A stretch of DNA of 64,000 nt, taken from Desulfomonile tiedjei DSM 6799. GTDB lineage: Bacteria > Desulfobacterota > Desulfomonilia > Desulfomonilales > Desulfomonilaceae. Positions 44,027-53,017 of the stretch are shown piece by piece (the first letter of the stretch is position 1; every line of letters starts with the position of its first letter). Where the stretch lies: assembly GCF_000266945.1 (NCBI RefSeq), contig NC_018025.1:6436105-6500104 (forward strand). The letters are read 5' to 3'. The translations under genes and the position numbers were made by a program. A model generated the notes under the pieces. It saw only the letters and a list, made by a program, of their open reading frames with translations. It had not been told where the DNA came from and did not search any database.

Positions 44027-45189
44027 TGGGAAAAAAGGTAGGCATTGAAGTATCTATTGCAGCCGCTGAAGCCGTAGGCCTCTGTGATGTGGACGTAGTG
44101 GCCGCCTATCCTATTACTCCGCAGACCCACGTTGTGGAGCATCTCTCCGAGCTCGTTGCGGACGGTCATTTGGATGCCGAGTTTGTCCCTGTGGAATCGG
44201 AACACTCGGCAATGAGCGTATGCTGTGGATCGTCTGCCGCGGGAGCACGAACATTCACTGCAACAGCAGCCCAGGGTTTGGCTTTGATGTCCGAAATCGT
44301 GTACATCGCATCAACCATGCGCTTGCCTATAGTGATGTTTCTGTCCAACCGAGCTTTGAGCGCTCCTCTTTCCATCTGGAACGACCATTCGGACACCATG
44401 ATGGTGCGAGATTCTGGATGGATTCAGGTATTCTGCGAGAACGGCCAGGAAGTATATGACGCCATTTTCCACGCGTTCAGGGTCGCGGAAGACCCGAGGG
44501 TGTCTCTTCCCGTGATGATCAACGTGGATGGGTTCAACCTCACCCATGTGATAGAACCCATCGAGTTTTGGACCAAAGAGATGGTCAAGGAATACCTGCC
44601 GCCGTTCAAGCCTCTGAATACGTTGCATCCGAACAAAGTGGTCTCCATGGGAGCATTCGGTATGCCCGAGATTTATACGGAGCAGAAGTACGCTCACGAT
44701 CATGTGCTACTGAAATCTCGTGAGGTGTTGCTCGAGGCGTGGGATGAAATGGCCAAGCTCACGGGCCGCAAGTACTCTCCGGTTGAGACCTATAAAGCCG
44801 ATGATGCAGAAATCCTCGTGTTTGGCATGGGGTCTATCTGCGAGACCGCTTCCATCGCTGTAGACAAACTGAGAGAGCAGGGCAAGAGTGTGGGGCTGGC
44901 GAGCCTCCGATTATGGCGGCCTCTTCCCAAGGATGAGTTGAAGTCGATACTCGGTAAAGCCAAAGAAGTGGTGGTCCTCGACCGATCCCTGGCGCCCGGA
45001 GCAGCCAACGCGCCGGTGACATCCGAGATGCGTGCGCTGATGTATCACGAGGCCCAAAGGCCCAAGATTCATTGCATGATTGCCGGCCTGGGCGGACGTG
45101 ACGTCACTCCCCAGGATGTCGTAAACATGGTGGAACAGGCGATCGTCGAAAAAGATGATGATTATCACTTCTACGGAGTCCGGGGATAG
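44026..45189 (+). CDS. porA: 2-oxoacid:ferredoxin oxidoreductase, alpha subunit
   Basis: A 387-residue alpha subunit that forms the active site with beta. AAYPITPQTHVVEHLSEL near 26-43 is the thiamine-pyrophosphate-contacting segment, and ESEHSAMSVCCGSSAAGARTFTATAAQGLALM near 63-94 is the domain-I signature. VFLSNRALSAPLSIWNDHSD near 105-124 matches pyruvate enzymes. The ATG at 44026 has GGAGG upstream; the frame from 43984 lies in porD. Pyruvate is the most likely substrate, but other 2-oxoacids cannot be excluded. Confidence 0.92.
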   Translation: MGKKVGIEVSIAAAEAVGLCDVDVVAAYPITPQTHVVEHLSELVADGHLDAEFVPVESEHSAMSVCCGSSAAGARTFTATAAQGLALMSEIVYIASTMRLPIVMFLSNRALSAPLSIWNDHSDTMMVRDSGWIQVFCENGQEVYDAIFHAFRVAEDPRVSLPVMINVDGFNLTHVIEPIEFWTKEMVKEYLPPFKPLNTLHPNKVVSMGAFGMPEIYTEQKYAHDHVLLKSREVLLEAWDEMAKLTGRKYSPVETYKADDAEILVFGMGSICETASIAVDKLREQGKSVGLASLRLWRPLPKDELKSILGKAKEVVVLDRSLAPGAANAPVTSEMRALMYHEAQRPKIHCMIAGLGGRDVTPQDVVNMVEQAIVEKDDDYHFYGVRG

Positions 45190-45258
45190 ACTCGGATCGA
45201 GCTTCGGGCTCTTTCCTTCTATTGCCTACGACACCGAACACTAATTACGGAGACTCCA

Positions 45259-46194
45259 ATGGCTGAAACAAGTAAAACAAGACTCTTGAAGCCGCTGAAA
45301 AACTTCCCTTCGGAAGAATACATAAATGCCGGACACCGGGCATGCCAGGGATGCGCCGAGGTTCTGGCTGTCCGCCATGTGCTGAAAGCCATCGGACCGG
45401 ACATGATTCTCGCTATGGCGACCGGGTGCATGGAGATCATCTCATCGCCTTATCCGCTCACGTCCTGGAATATTCCCTGGATACACATTGCATTCGAGAA
45501 TGCCGCAGCAGTAGCTTCCGGGGTAGAATCGGGACTAAAAGCGCTTCGGCGGAAAGGTCGTATTCCTGATAAGGAGGTTACGGTTGTCGCCATGGGCGGT
45601 GACGGCGGAACCAGCGATATCGGATTTCAGGCGCTTTCCGGGATGATGGAGCGAGGTCATAAGGTCATTTACGTTTGCGTGGACAACGAAGCCTATATGA
45701 ACACCGGTGTGCAGAGGTCGTCCTCCACTCCTTTCGGTGCTACCACCACAACATCGCCTTCAGGAAGGGTAACACCTTCGGGCCAGACCACGTGGAAAAA
45801 GGACATGACCGCCATAGCTGCAGCTCACGGTATCCCGTACACGGCAACAGCATGCCCTACATTTTATCAGGATCTCATGAACAAGGTGCAAAAAGCCCGG
45901 GCAGCGAACGGTCCTGCGTACTTGCATGTATTGTCGGTTTGTCCTACCGGATGGAGGATTCCCCCTCAAAAGGCTATCGAGTACGGCAAGCTGGCGGTGG
46001 ATTCCGGAGTGTTTCCCCTGTACGAAGTGGAAAACGGAATCTGGAAACTGAGCCGCAAACCGAAAGAGCTTATCCCTGTAAGCGATTACTTCAAAGGACA
46101 AGGGCGGTACCGTCATTTGGATGAGACTTTGATGAAGTACATCCAAGAACGAGTCACAGAAAAATGGGAGCGCCTTGTCAAGCTGTGTGAGTAG
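45259..46194 (+). CDS. porB: 2-oxoacid:ferredoxin oxidoreductase, beta subunit
   Basis: A 311-residue beta subunit that binds thiamine pyrophosphate and one [4Fe-4S] cluster. Cysteines in HRACQGCAE near 27-35 and GCMEI near 57, plus a later Cys in VCPTGWR near 233, are the cluster ligands. The TPP/Mg motif is GGDGGTSDIGFQALSG near 112-127 with NEAYMNTGVQRS near 142-153, a classic pyruvate:ferredoxin oxidoreductase pattern. It lies 69 bp after porA and ends the operon; a hairpin follows. Confidence 0.93.
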   Translation: MAETSKTRLLKPLKNFPSEEYINAGHRACQGCAEVLAVRHVLKAIGPDMILAMATGCMEIISSPYPLTSWNIPWIHIAFENAAAVASGVESGLKALRRKGRIPDKEVTVVAMGGDGGTSDIGFQALSGMMERGHKVIYVCVDNEAYMNTGVQRSSSTPFGATTTTSPSGRVTPSGQTTWKKDMTAIAAAHGIPYTATACPTFYQDLMNKVQKARAANGPAYLHVLSVCPTGWRIPPQKAIEYGKLAVDSGVFPLYEVENGIWKLSRKPKELIPVSDYFKGQGRYRHLDETLMKYIQERVTEKWERLVKLCE

Positions 46195-46259
46195 ATTATC
46201 GCAATGTTGTCTGCCACGACAACAAGTGTTAATCTTTCTTATTGGCGGATGATAACACT

Positions 46260-46281
46260 CCCCGGAGACTATTTTCCGGGG
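46260..46281 (+). terminator. Stem-loop after the por operon
   Basis: A 7-bp G/C stem (CCCCGGA and TCCGGGG) closes an 8-nt loop and is followed by AAATTCCC. It is 65 bp past porB. The lack of a T-run makes termination uncertain. Confidence 0.45.
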
Positions 46282-46388
46282 AAATTCCCTCCTTCTTCCG
46301 AACCGGTGTGCAGGCTTACCGTTTCTTTTGACTTAGCAAATTGAGGCGGTATCGATTATCCAGATTCGCGTCACCCTGAGGAGGTCTC

Positions 46389-48296
46389 ATGTTTCACACC
46401 CTCTCCCGTGCTCTTATCGTTTTCATTGTAATATCAGGCATTGCTTTGTGGGGTTCTCTTTCCCATGCATGGAAGGAAGCTCCTTCTTTAGCCAAGAGAG
46501 TTGAAACAGGCGAGCTTCCCCCTGTAGATAAGCGGCTGCCGGAAACACCGGTAGTCATTACCCCTGTGGATAAACCAGGGATTTACGGCGGAGTGTGGAG
46601 ACGTGCTTACACGGGATTGTCTGATCTTGTGGGCACGAGAAGAATTATTTACGAGCCTCTGGTACGATGGAGCCCGGACTACAAGGTCGTCCCGAATCTT
46701 GCCACCAAGTGGGAGATTTCGGAAGACGGAAGGGAATATGTGTTTCATCTGGTAAAGGGGGTGCGCTGGTCTGACGGGGCACCTTTCACGGCTGACGATA
46801 TACTGTTTTATGTTGAAGACATCCTTATGGATAAAGAGCTGACCGCCTCCATCCCCCAGTGGTTGGCTCCGACAGGTGTTCTTCCTACCGTTACCAAAAT
46901 AGACGATTACACCATCAAGGTTGTATTTCCTGAACCTTACAGCATGTTTCTCGAAAGACTCGCCTGTCCGGACGGCATGGCGCCGGTTACCAAACCCAAA
47001 CATTATCTGAAGAAATTCCATAAGAAATATGCCGATCCTGCTGAGTTGGAAGCGCTCGTACGAGAGCGCAACAGTACAAGTTGGGTAAAGCTTTTCCAGG
47101 AAATAACGGACATGCGCCATGGCATATTTACGAACAAGGATATGCCGTCCCTCTGTGCCTGGATAACCAAGGTCCCGGCTCCTGCAAAACGTTTTGTCAT
47201 GGAGCGGAATCCGTACTACTGGAAAGTTGATACTGAAGGCAAACAACTGCCCTATATCGAATCCATCGTTCACGACTTGCAGGCTGAGGCCCAGACGATT
47301 CTCCTGAAAGCGATTGCCGGGGAAATCGATATGGAGGCTCGTCATCTTGGAGGAATGCAGTCGAGTGTCCTTCTCCTCGCGAATTTGGCCGAAGGAAAGT
47401 ACAAGCTCATACCCAAGATTTCTACAGCTTCGGTAGGTTTGCTCCTGGCCCCTAATATTAACCATACCGATGAGGCCATGAAAGCGATTCTTTCGAATCC
47501 CAAATTTCGCATTGCTCTGTCTTACGCGATTAACAGAAAAGAAATCAACAAGATCGTGTACCGGGGCAAAGGGACTCCCCGTCAGCCCGCGCCTTTGAAG
47601 GAATCCGAATACTACAGTCCATCACTGGAAAGCGCTTACACCGAATACGACCCTGCAAAAGCCGCGGCTCTCCTCAATGAGATCGGTATAAAGCTCGGGC
47701 CTGACGGGAAACGCATCAGACCCGACGGTGAACCCATGCGACTCACCCTGGATGTTGTAGTATCCGTGCAAAGCTGGGTGGATCAGGCCGAGATCGTGGC
47801 TTCAAATTTCAAAGCTATTGGCATTGACACGGAAGTCAAAGCCGAAGCCAGAGAGCTCTTCATCCAGAGGACGCGAAACGCTTCGCACGATATAGCTCTC
47901 TGGACCGGAGACGGAGGCATTGAGTGTCTCCTGGATCCCCGGTGGTATTTTCCCTATAGCACGGAAAGTCTGAATGCACCGCTTTATGGTTTGTGGTTCC
48001 AGAGTGGTGGACAGAAAGGTGAAGAGCCGCCTGCTGAAATCAAGAATATGATGGAAACATACAATCAGATTCTTCGTACAGTCTCGGAAGAAAAGAAGAA
48101 AGAACTGTTTAAGAGCATTCTTGCTGCAAACGAAAAGAACCTGTGGGTCATCGGTCTTGTTCACGATCCCCCGGATTATTATGTTGTGACAAAGAACATG
48201 CTCAATGTTCCCAAGAAAGATTTCCAGAGCTGGATGTACCCCAATCCCGGACCGGCTCATCCTGAACAATTCTTCTACGAATCCGTAAAGAAATGA
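46389..48296 (+). CDS. ABC transporter substrate-binding protein, family 5
   Basis: A 635-residue periplasmic solute-binding protein of the peptide/opine/nickel class. A signal peptide (residues of about 1-28, ending LSHAWKEA) is followed by RIIYEPLVRWSPDYKVVPNLATKWEISEDGREYVFHLVKG-type sequence near 82-120, the hallmark of the class, and SDGAPFTADDILFYVEDI near 124. Its larger-than-usual size is typical of oligopeptide or glycoside binders. It leads a five-gene import operon (binding protein, two permeases, two ATPases). The ligand cannot be told. Confidence 0.92.
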   Translation: MFHTLSRALIVFIVISGIALWGSLSHAWKEAPSLAKRVETGELPPVDKRLPETPVVITPVDKPGIYGGVWRRAYTGLSDLVGTRRIIYEPLVRWSPDYKVVPNLATKWEISEDGREYVFHLVKGVRWSDGAPFTADDILFYVEDILMDKELTASIPQWLAPTGVLPTVTKIDDYTIKVVFPEPYSMFLERLACPDGMAPVTKPKHYLKKFHKKYADPAELEALVRERNSTSWVKLFQEITDMRHGIFTNKDMPSLCAWITKVPAPAKRFVMERNPYYWKVDTEGKQLPYIESIVHDLQAEAQTILLKAIAGEIDMEARHLGGMQSSVLLLANLAEGKYKLIPKISTASVGLLLAPNINHTDEAMKAILSNPKFRIALSYAINRKEINKIVYRGKGTPRQPAPLKESEYYSPSLESAYTEYDPAKAAALLNEIGIKLGPDGKRIRPDGEPMRLTLDVVVSVQSWVDQAEIVASNFKAIGIDTEVKAEARELFIQRTRNASHDIALWTGDGGIECLLDPRWYFPYSTESLNAPLYGLWFQSGGQKGEEPPAEIKNMMETYNQILRTVSEEKKKELFKSILAANEKNLWVIGLVHDPPDYYVVTKNMLNVPKKDFQSWMYPNPGPAHPEQFFYESVKK

Positions 48297-48330
48297 ATTC
48301 CTGTACTCACGAGTTTAACTGAGAATACGT

Positions 48331-49329
48331 ATGCTGGCATACATAATTCGTCGCCTTCTCATAATGATCCCCACGCTGATAGCGATTTCCATTATCTCGT
48401 TTGCTATTATTCAGCTGCCTCCGGGAGATTTCCTCACCACGTACATAGCTCAGCTCAGTGTAAGCGGAGAAGGAGTCGATCAGGCTGAGCTTCAGGCGTT
48501 GAGAGCACGTTTCGGATTGGATGAGCCAGTCTACATGCAGTATTTGCACTGGGCATGGAATTTTCTGCATGGCGACTTCGGTCATTCGTTCGAGTGGAAC
48601 AAACCGGTGCGGGATCTGATCTCCGAGCGGATCGGATTGACCATACTTATCAGCACATGCACGCTCATTTTCACCTGGATGGTTTCTGTTCCCATTGGAA
48701 TCTACTCCGCAGTGAAGCAATACTCGTGGATGGATTACTTTTTGACGGTCTTTGGATTTTTCGGTCTGGCTACACCCAATTTTCTGTTCGCGCTGATTCT
48801 CTTGTGGGCTTCGTACGCATATTTCGGCATGAGCATTGGGGGGCTGTTTTCTCCTCAATTCGCTGAAGCTCCCTGGAGCTTCGCGAAATTCGTCGATTTG
48901 TTGAAACACCTGTGGATACCTGTCCTGATCGTAGGAACCGGTCATACTGCCAAATTCATCCGTATTATCAGGGGTAATCTCCTGGATGAATTAAAGAAAC
49001 CCTATGTCACAACTGCCCGGGCAAAGGGGCTTTCAGAGATAAAGCTCATATTGAAATACCCGGTCAGGGTCGCCATAAATCCGCTGGTCAGCACCATCGG
49101 CTGGACGCTCCCGGAACTCGTGTCCGGTATTGCCATCACTGCCGTTGTGCTGAATCTGCCCACATCGGGACCGCTTCTGCTGAGTGCCCTCATGAGTCAG
49201 GACATGCATTTGGCCGGAAGTTTTATCATGCTCCTGAGTTTTCTCACGGTCATAGGTACATTGATTTCGGATATTCTCCTGGCCTGGGTCGATCCGCGCA
49301 TTCGGTTCGGGGCTCGAGAGGGCGCATGA
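48331..49329 (+). CDS. ABC transporter permease, DppB type
   Basis: A 332-residue inner-membrane permease. MLAYIIRRLLIMIPTLIAIS at the N-terminus and a total of about six helices follow the DppB/OppB plan. The EAA-like coupling loop is YVTTARAKGLSEIKLILKYPVR near 228-249. The long periplasmic loop after the first helix (residues of about 30-100) is typical. It overlaps the next permease by 4 bp (ATGA). Confidence 0.93.
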   Translation: MLAYIIRRLLIMIPTLIAISIISFAIIQLPPGDFLTTYIAQLSVSGEGVDQAELQALRARFGLDEPVYMQYLHWAWNFLHGDFGHSFEWNKPVRDLISERIGLTILISTCTLIFTWMVSVPIGIYSAVKQYSWMDYFLTVFGFFGLATPNFLFALILLWASYAYFGMSIGGLFSPQFAEAPWSFAKFVDLLKHLWIPVLIVGTGHTAKFIRIIRGNLLDELKKPYVTTARAKGLSEIKLILKYPVRVAINPLVSTIGWTLPELVSGIAITAVVLNLPTSGPLLLSALMSQDMHLAGSFIMLLSFLTVIGTLISDILLAWVDPRIRFGAREGA

Positions 49330-50432
49330 ACGACGAACAGAAGCAATTAGATAAATATCTCAATGCATCGACGCGGCAACTTGTCTGGTGGCGCTTCAAG
49401 AAGCATACCCTGGCAATGATAGGTCTGTGGTGTGTTATCGGCCTGTATGTTATCGCCATTTTTTGCGAGTTTCTTTCGCCCTATGACAAAGACCAACGAT
49501 TTTATGAATATATTTACACACCTCCTACAAAAATTCGAATCTTCGATCAGCAGGGCAATCTTCACAGACCGTTCATCTACGATGTTTCCCTCGAAATCGA
49601 TATGGAAACCCAACAGTTACGGTATGAAGACAAAACAGATAGAATTTACCCGATTCGACTCCTGGTAAGAGGAGACCCGTACGAATTCTGGGGATTGTGG
49701 CGGACCGATCTTCACCTTTTCGGAGTGGATAAGCCTGCAAAATTGTTCCTCTTCGGTACGGATCGGATGGGAAAGGATCTGTTGTCGCGGTGTTTTTACG
49801 GGAGCAGAATATCTCTTTCCATCGGTATGTTGGGGGTGTTTCTGAGCCTGGTCCTGGGCGTGGTTCTTGGCGGTATTTCCGGATATCGCGGTGGATGGGC
49901 GGACGGACTCATTCAGCGCATCATTGAAATTATCCGCTGTTTTCCGAGTATTCCACTGTGGATGGGACTATCCGCGTCAATGCCTCCGCATTGGCCTTCA
50001 TTGCAGCGATATTTCGTGATCACTATTATCCTTTCCTTAATCGGCTGGACAGATCTGGCCAGAATGGTTCGAGGAAAGCTCATCGCGCTCAGGGAAGAGG
50101 AATTCGTCCTTGCGGCCCGGTTTGCGGGTGCCGGACATGCTCGCATCATTTTCAGGCATTTGCTGCCATCCTTCACCAGCCACATCATTGTGACGGTCAC
50201 ACTGGCTATTCCGGGAATGGTTCTCGGTGAGACTGCCCTCAGCTTTCTTGGAATAGGCCTGACACCGCCGATCACCAGTCTTGGGGTGCTCCTGAAAGAG
50301 GCACAGAATGTAACAACGGTTGCATTGTATCCCTGGCTTCTCATTCCGGTATTGTTCGTGATTGCCATGGTGCTTTCGTTCAATTTCGTCGGAGACGGAT
50401 TGCGAGATGCCGTGGACCCCTATTCGAGGTAG
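49326..50432 (+). CDS. ABC transporter permease, DppC type
   Basis: A 368-residue permease of the DppC/OppC type with about six helices. The N-terminal cytoplasmic segment WWRFKKHTLAMIGL is typical. The coupling loop is EFVLAARFAGAGHARIIFRHLLPS near 258-281, and the ALSFLGIGLTPPITSLGVLL motif lies near 306-325. A large periplasmic insert (residues of about 50-140) follows the first helix. It pairs with the upstream DppB-type permease. Confidence 0.93.
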   Translation: MNDEQKQLDKYLNASTRQLVWWRFKKHTLAMIGLWCVIGLYVIAIFCEFLSPYDKDQRFYEYIYTPPTKIRIFDQQGNLHRPFIYDVSLEIDMETQQLRYEDKTDRIYPIRLLVRGDPYEFWGLWRTDLHLFGVDKPAKLFLFGTDRMGKDLLSRCFYGSRISLSIGMLGVFLSLVLGVVLGGISGYRGGWADGLIQRIIEIIRCFPSIPLWMGLSASMPPHWPSLQRYFVITIILSLIGWTDLARMVRGKLIALREEEFVLAARFAGAGHARIIFRHLLPSFTSHIIVTVTLAIPGMVLGETALSFLGIGLTPPITSLGVLLKEAQNVTTVALYPWLLIPVLFVIAMVLSFNFVGDGLRDAVDPYSR

Positions 50433-50438
50433 CGCTCC

Positions 50439-51458
50439 ATGAATCCCGCTCTGGATGTTCGAAATTTGCGTGTCCATTTTCTCTTGGACGAAGGTACCGT
50501 GAGGGCGGTCGACGGGGTGAGCTTCTCGGTGGAACCGGGCAAAACGCTTGGAATCGTGGGCGAATCCGGCAGCGGAAAGAGCGTCATCGGCCAATCCATC
50601 CTGCGCATTGTGCCATATCCGGGGAAGATTGTTGAAGGAGAGATTATTTTACAGATCCCCAACGGACAGGATATCCCGACTCGGGTAAATATGGTGGAAC
50701 TCGATCCCCACGGAAGACAGGCTCGCAGCATTCGTGGCAAAGAAGTGGGGATGATTTTCCAGGAACCCATGAATTCCTTCAGTCCTGTTCACACTATCGG
50801 TAGTCAGATTACCGAAGCATTGTCCATCCATGCAGATGTGTCGGCACAAGAAGCGCGAAATCGAGCCATAGAAATGCTCCGCAAGGTAGGAATTCCTCAG
50901 CCGGAGCATCGGATCGACTCGTATCCCCATCAGCTCTCCGGCGGTATGCGTCAGCGGGCAATGATTGCCATGGCGCTGGTGTGTAATCCGAGAATTCTCA
51001 TTGCAGATGAGCCAACCACTGCTCTCGATGTGACGATACAGGCGCAGATACTGGATCTCCTGAAACAGCTTCAGGAAGAGTTCGGCATGGCTATTCTCTT
51101 CATTTCGCATAATCTCGGGGTGATTTCCGAAATCAGCCATGACGTGTTGGTGATCTATTTCGGCCGAGTCATGGAACGGGCGCCTGTAGACGTACTGTTT
51201 CGCGATCCTCTCCATCCCTATACCAAGGCGCTTTTGAAATCGGTTCCGGGAATAGATACTCCGGTCAGGACTTTTCTTTCCACCATTGAGGGCACTCTAC
51301 CGGATCCTTATATTTCCATTCCCGGCTGCCCTTTCTTTGGACGATGCATGGAATGCGGAGGATCTACCGTCTGTCGTGATAGTCCCTATGAACTGACTAA
51401 AGTAGATGATCGACACTTCGTTGCCTGTCCGCAGATGTGTATTCCAAATCCGATTTAA
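50439..51458 (+). CDS. ABC transporter ATPase, DppD/OppD type
   Basis: A 339-residue nucleotide-binding protein. Walker A is GESGSGKSV near 43-51, the Q-loop is GMIFQEPMNSFSP near 102, the signature is LSGGMRQR near 166-173, and Walker B is ILIADEPTTALDV near 187. The C-terminal oligopeptide-transport extension has a Cys cluster (GCPFFGRCMECG and VCRDSP) that holds an iron-sulfur cluster in some homologues. It is 6 bp after the DppC-type gene. Confidence 0.94.
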   Translation: MNPALDVRNLRVHFLLDEGTVRAVDGVSFSVEPGKTLGIVGESGSGKSVIGQSILRIVPYPGKIVEGEIILQIPNGQDIPTRVNMVELDPHGRQARSIRGKEVGMIFQEPMNSFSPVHTIGSQITEALSIHADVSAQEARNRAIEMLRKVGIPQPEHRIDSYPHQLSGGMRQRAMIAMALVCNPRILIADEPTTALDVTIQAQILDLLKQLQEEFGMAILFISHNLGVISEISHDVLVIYFGRVMERAPVDVLFRDPLHPYTKALLKSVPGIDTPVRTFLSTIEGTLPDPYISIPGCPFFGRCMECGGSTVCRDSPYELTKVDDRHFVACPQMCIPNPI

Positions 51459-51464
51459 CGAGGA

Positions 51465-52505
51465 ATGAGCGTGCCTGATATTGATCCATTGCTTCAGCTT
51501 ATCGACTTGAAAAAGCATTTCCCCATCCACAAGGGGGTGTTCAGGAAAGTCGCCGCGCACGTGAAGGCTGTGGATGGAGTCAGTTTTGCCGTTTATCCGG
51601 GCGAGACCGTCGGCCTGGTCGGTGAATCAGGCTGTGGAAAGAGCACTGTCGGCCGCATGATCATGGGAGCTTACCGGCCCACATCAGGACAAATCCTGTT
51701 TCGACCTGAAAACGGAAATGCACCGGTGGATATCGCGACCGCAGCACCCTCGGAAATGCGTAAGTTGAGACCTCATGTGCAGATGGTATTTCAAGATCCG
51801 TTCGCTTCACTCAATCCCCGTATGACCGTAAGGGAAATTCTTGCAGAACCGCTGGTGGTCAACAAAATTGCGCGAGGCAAGGAACTGGAGGATCGAGTCA
51901 AGGAGCTGACGGAAATGGTCGGCTTGAAGATCCAACATCTGAACCGCTACCCCCACGCATTTTCCGGAGGACAGCGTCAGCGCATAAGTATCGCCCGAGC
52001 CATGGCTTTGTTCCCGAAGTTGATCGTTGCCGATGAACCCACTTCCGCATTGGACGTTTCCGTGCAGGCGCAAATCGTGAACCTTGCCCTTGAAATCCAG
52101 GATCGCGTAGGATTGGCGTATCTCTTCATATCCCATGACTTGGGCCTGGTGAGACATTTCAGCAAATGGATTGTGCTGATGTATGTCGGGCGAGTTGTGG
52201 AATACTCTCCTGCTGAGCCACTGTTCAACCGACCGCGCCATCCTTACACGGAAGCATTGATGTCCAATGTTCCGTCCACGAGGCCGGAACTCCTGGGAAG
52301 AAGGATTATTCTCAAAGGTGAGCCGGCCGATCCTATCAATCCGCCGCCGGGCTGTCCGTTTCATCCCAGATGTTTGTACGCTGAAGAGATGTGTACCACG
52401 ACGGTTCCGTTGCTCCGGGAAATCGAACCCAACCATCTGACCGCGTGTCATTTTGCAGAATCGCTCGATCTGAGCGGTTGTGATGCTTTGGGTTGCGCGA
52501 TTTAG
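51465..52505 (+). CDS. ABC transporter ATPase, DppF/OppF type
   Basis: A 346-residue second ATPase of the importer. Walker A is GESGCGKSTVGR near 54-65, the Q-loop is MVFQDPFASLNPRM near 108-121, the signature is FSGGQRQR near 166-173, and Walker B is LIVADEPTSALDV near 186-198. The C-terminal GCPFHPRCLYAEEMC motif is typical of the family. It starts 6 bp after the DppD-type gene and closes the operon. Confidence 0.94.
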   Translation: MSVPDIDPLLQLIDLKKHFPIHKGVFRKVAAHVKAVDGVSFAVYPGETVGLVGESGCGKSTVGRMIMGAYRPTSGQILFRPENGNAPVDIATAAPSEMRKLRPHVQMVFQDPFASLNPRMTVREILAEPLVVNKIARGKELEDRVKELTEMVGLKIQHLNRYPHAFSGGQRQRISIARAMALFPKLIVADEPTSALDVSVQAQIVNLALEIQDRVGLAYLFISHDLGLVRHFSKWIVLMYVGRVVEYSPAEPLFNRPRHPYTEALMSNVPSTRPELLGRRIILKGEPADPINPPPGCPFHPRCLYAEEMCTTTVPLLREIEPNHLTACHFAESLDLSGCDALGCAI

Positions 52506-53017
52506 CTCCGAATGCGTGGACGGTCGCGTCTTTACTGCAATTTTAGAAATAACTTCGGGCTATCCAGATCCATTCATTGAAAAACGGTAGCCACCGTAGA
52601 CTATCGAATACTGATTTCCGGATTTATATGAATTTGATTGAGGATTAGGAGTATTGGTGGGTGCCGTGCCTCCGTGCCGGCACATCTTTATATAATCAAT
52701 GAAATCGATAGAATAGGCCGGCAGGGACGCCGGCCCCTACCGTTCTTTTAAAGAACAATACGTTCAAAAGATCAGAAATTATGTCAACCGTGCAATGGAG
52801 CGTGGGATAAACGTCCGAATTGAAAATCGCTAAATGTTCTCTTCAGCGCGATCTGAAACATCAGAAGCGGTTGGGAAGTGAAGCGTTCGCTCTAAATTGC
52901 GATTGCTTCATTAGGAGGTTGGTTATACCGATAAGGTATTGAGATATTGTGATGCTCTTCAGCGAGAAAAGTTTCATAAGAATATCGAAAAAATTTCGTA
53001 TTACATGATGTTGAGAG
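52506..53017. other. Intergenic region with F1 copy 8
   Basis: About 510 bp between convergent genes. It contains the decayed F1 copy described separately. The rest (52840-53017) is AT-rich without a supported gene, although a 130-codon minus-strand frame overlaps the 3' end of cfa. Confidence 0.4.
52624..52836 (+). repeat. F1 foldback element, copy 8, with an internal insert
   Basis: A plus-orientation copy with decayed ends (the TGCCAAAA tips are not recognisable). After CCCCTACC the right arm is interrupted by about 50 bp (52742-52792) before resuming at GAGCGTGGGATAAACG. The insert begins with a perfect 7-bp palindrome around one base (GTTCTTTTAAAGAAC). Confidence 0.7.
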
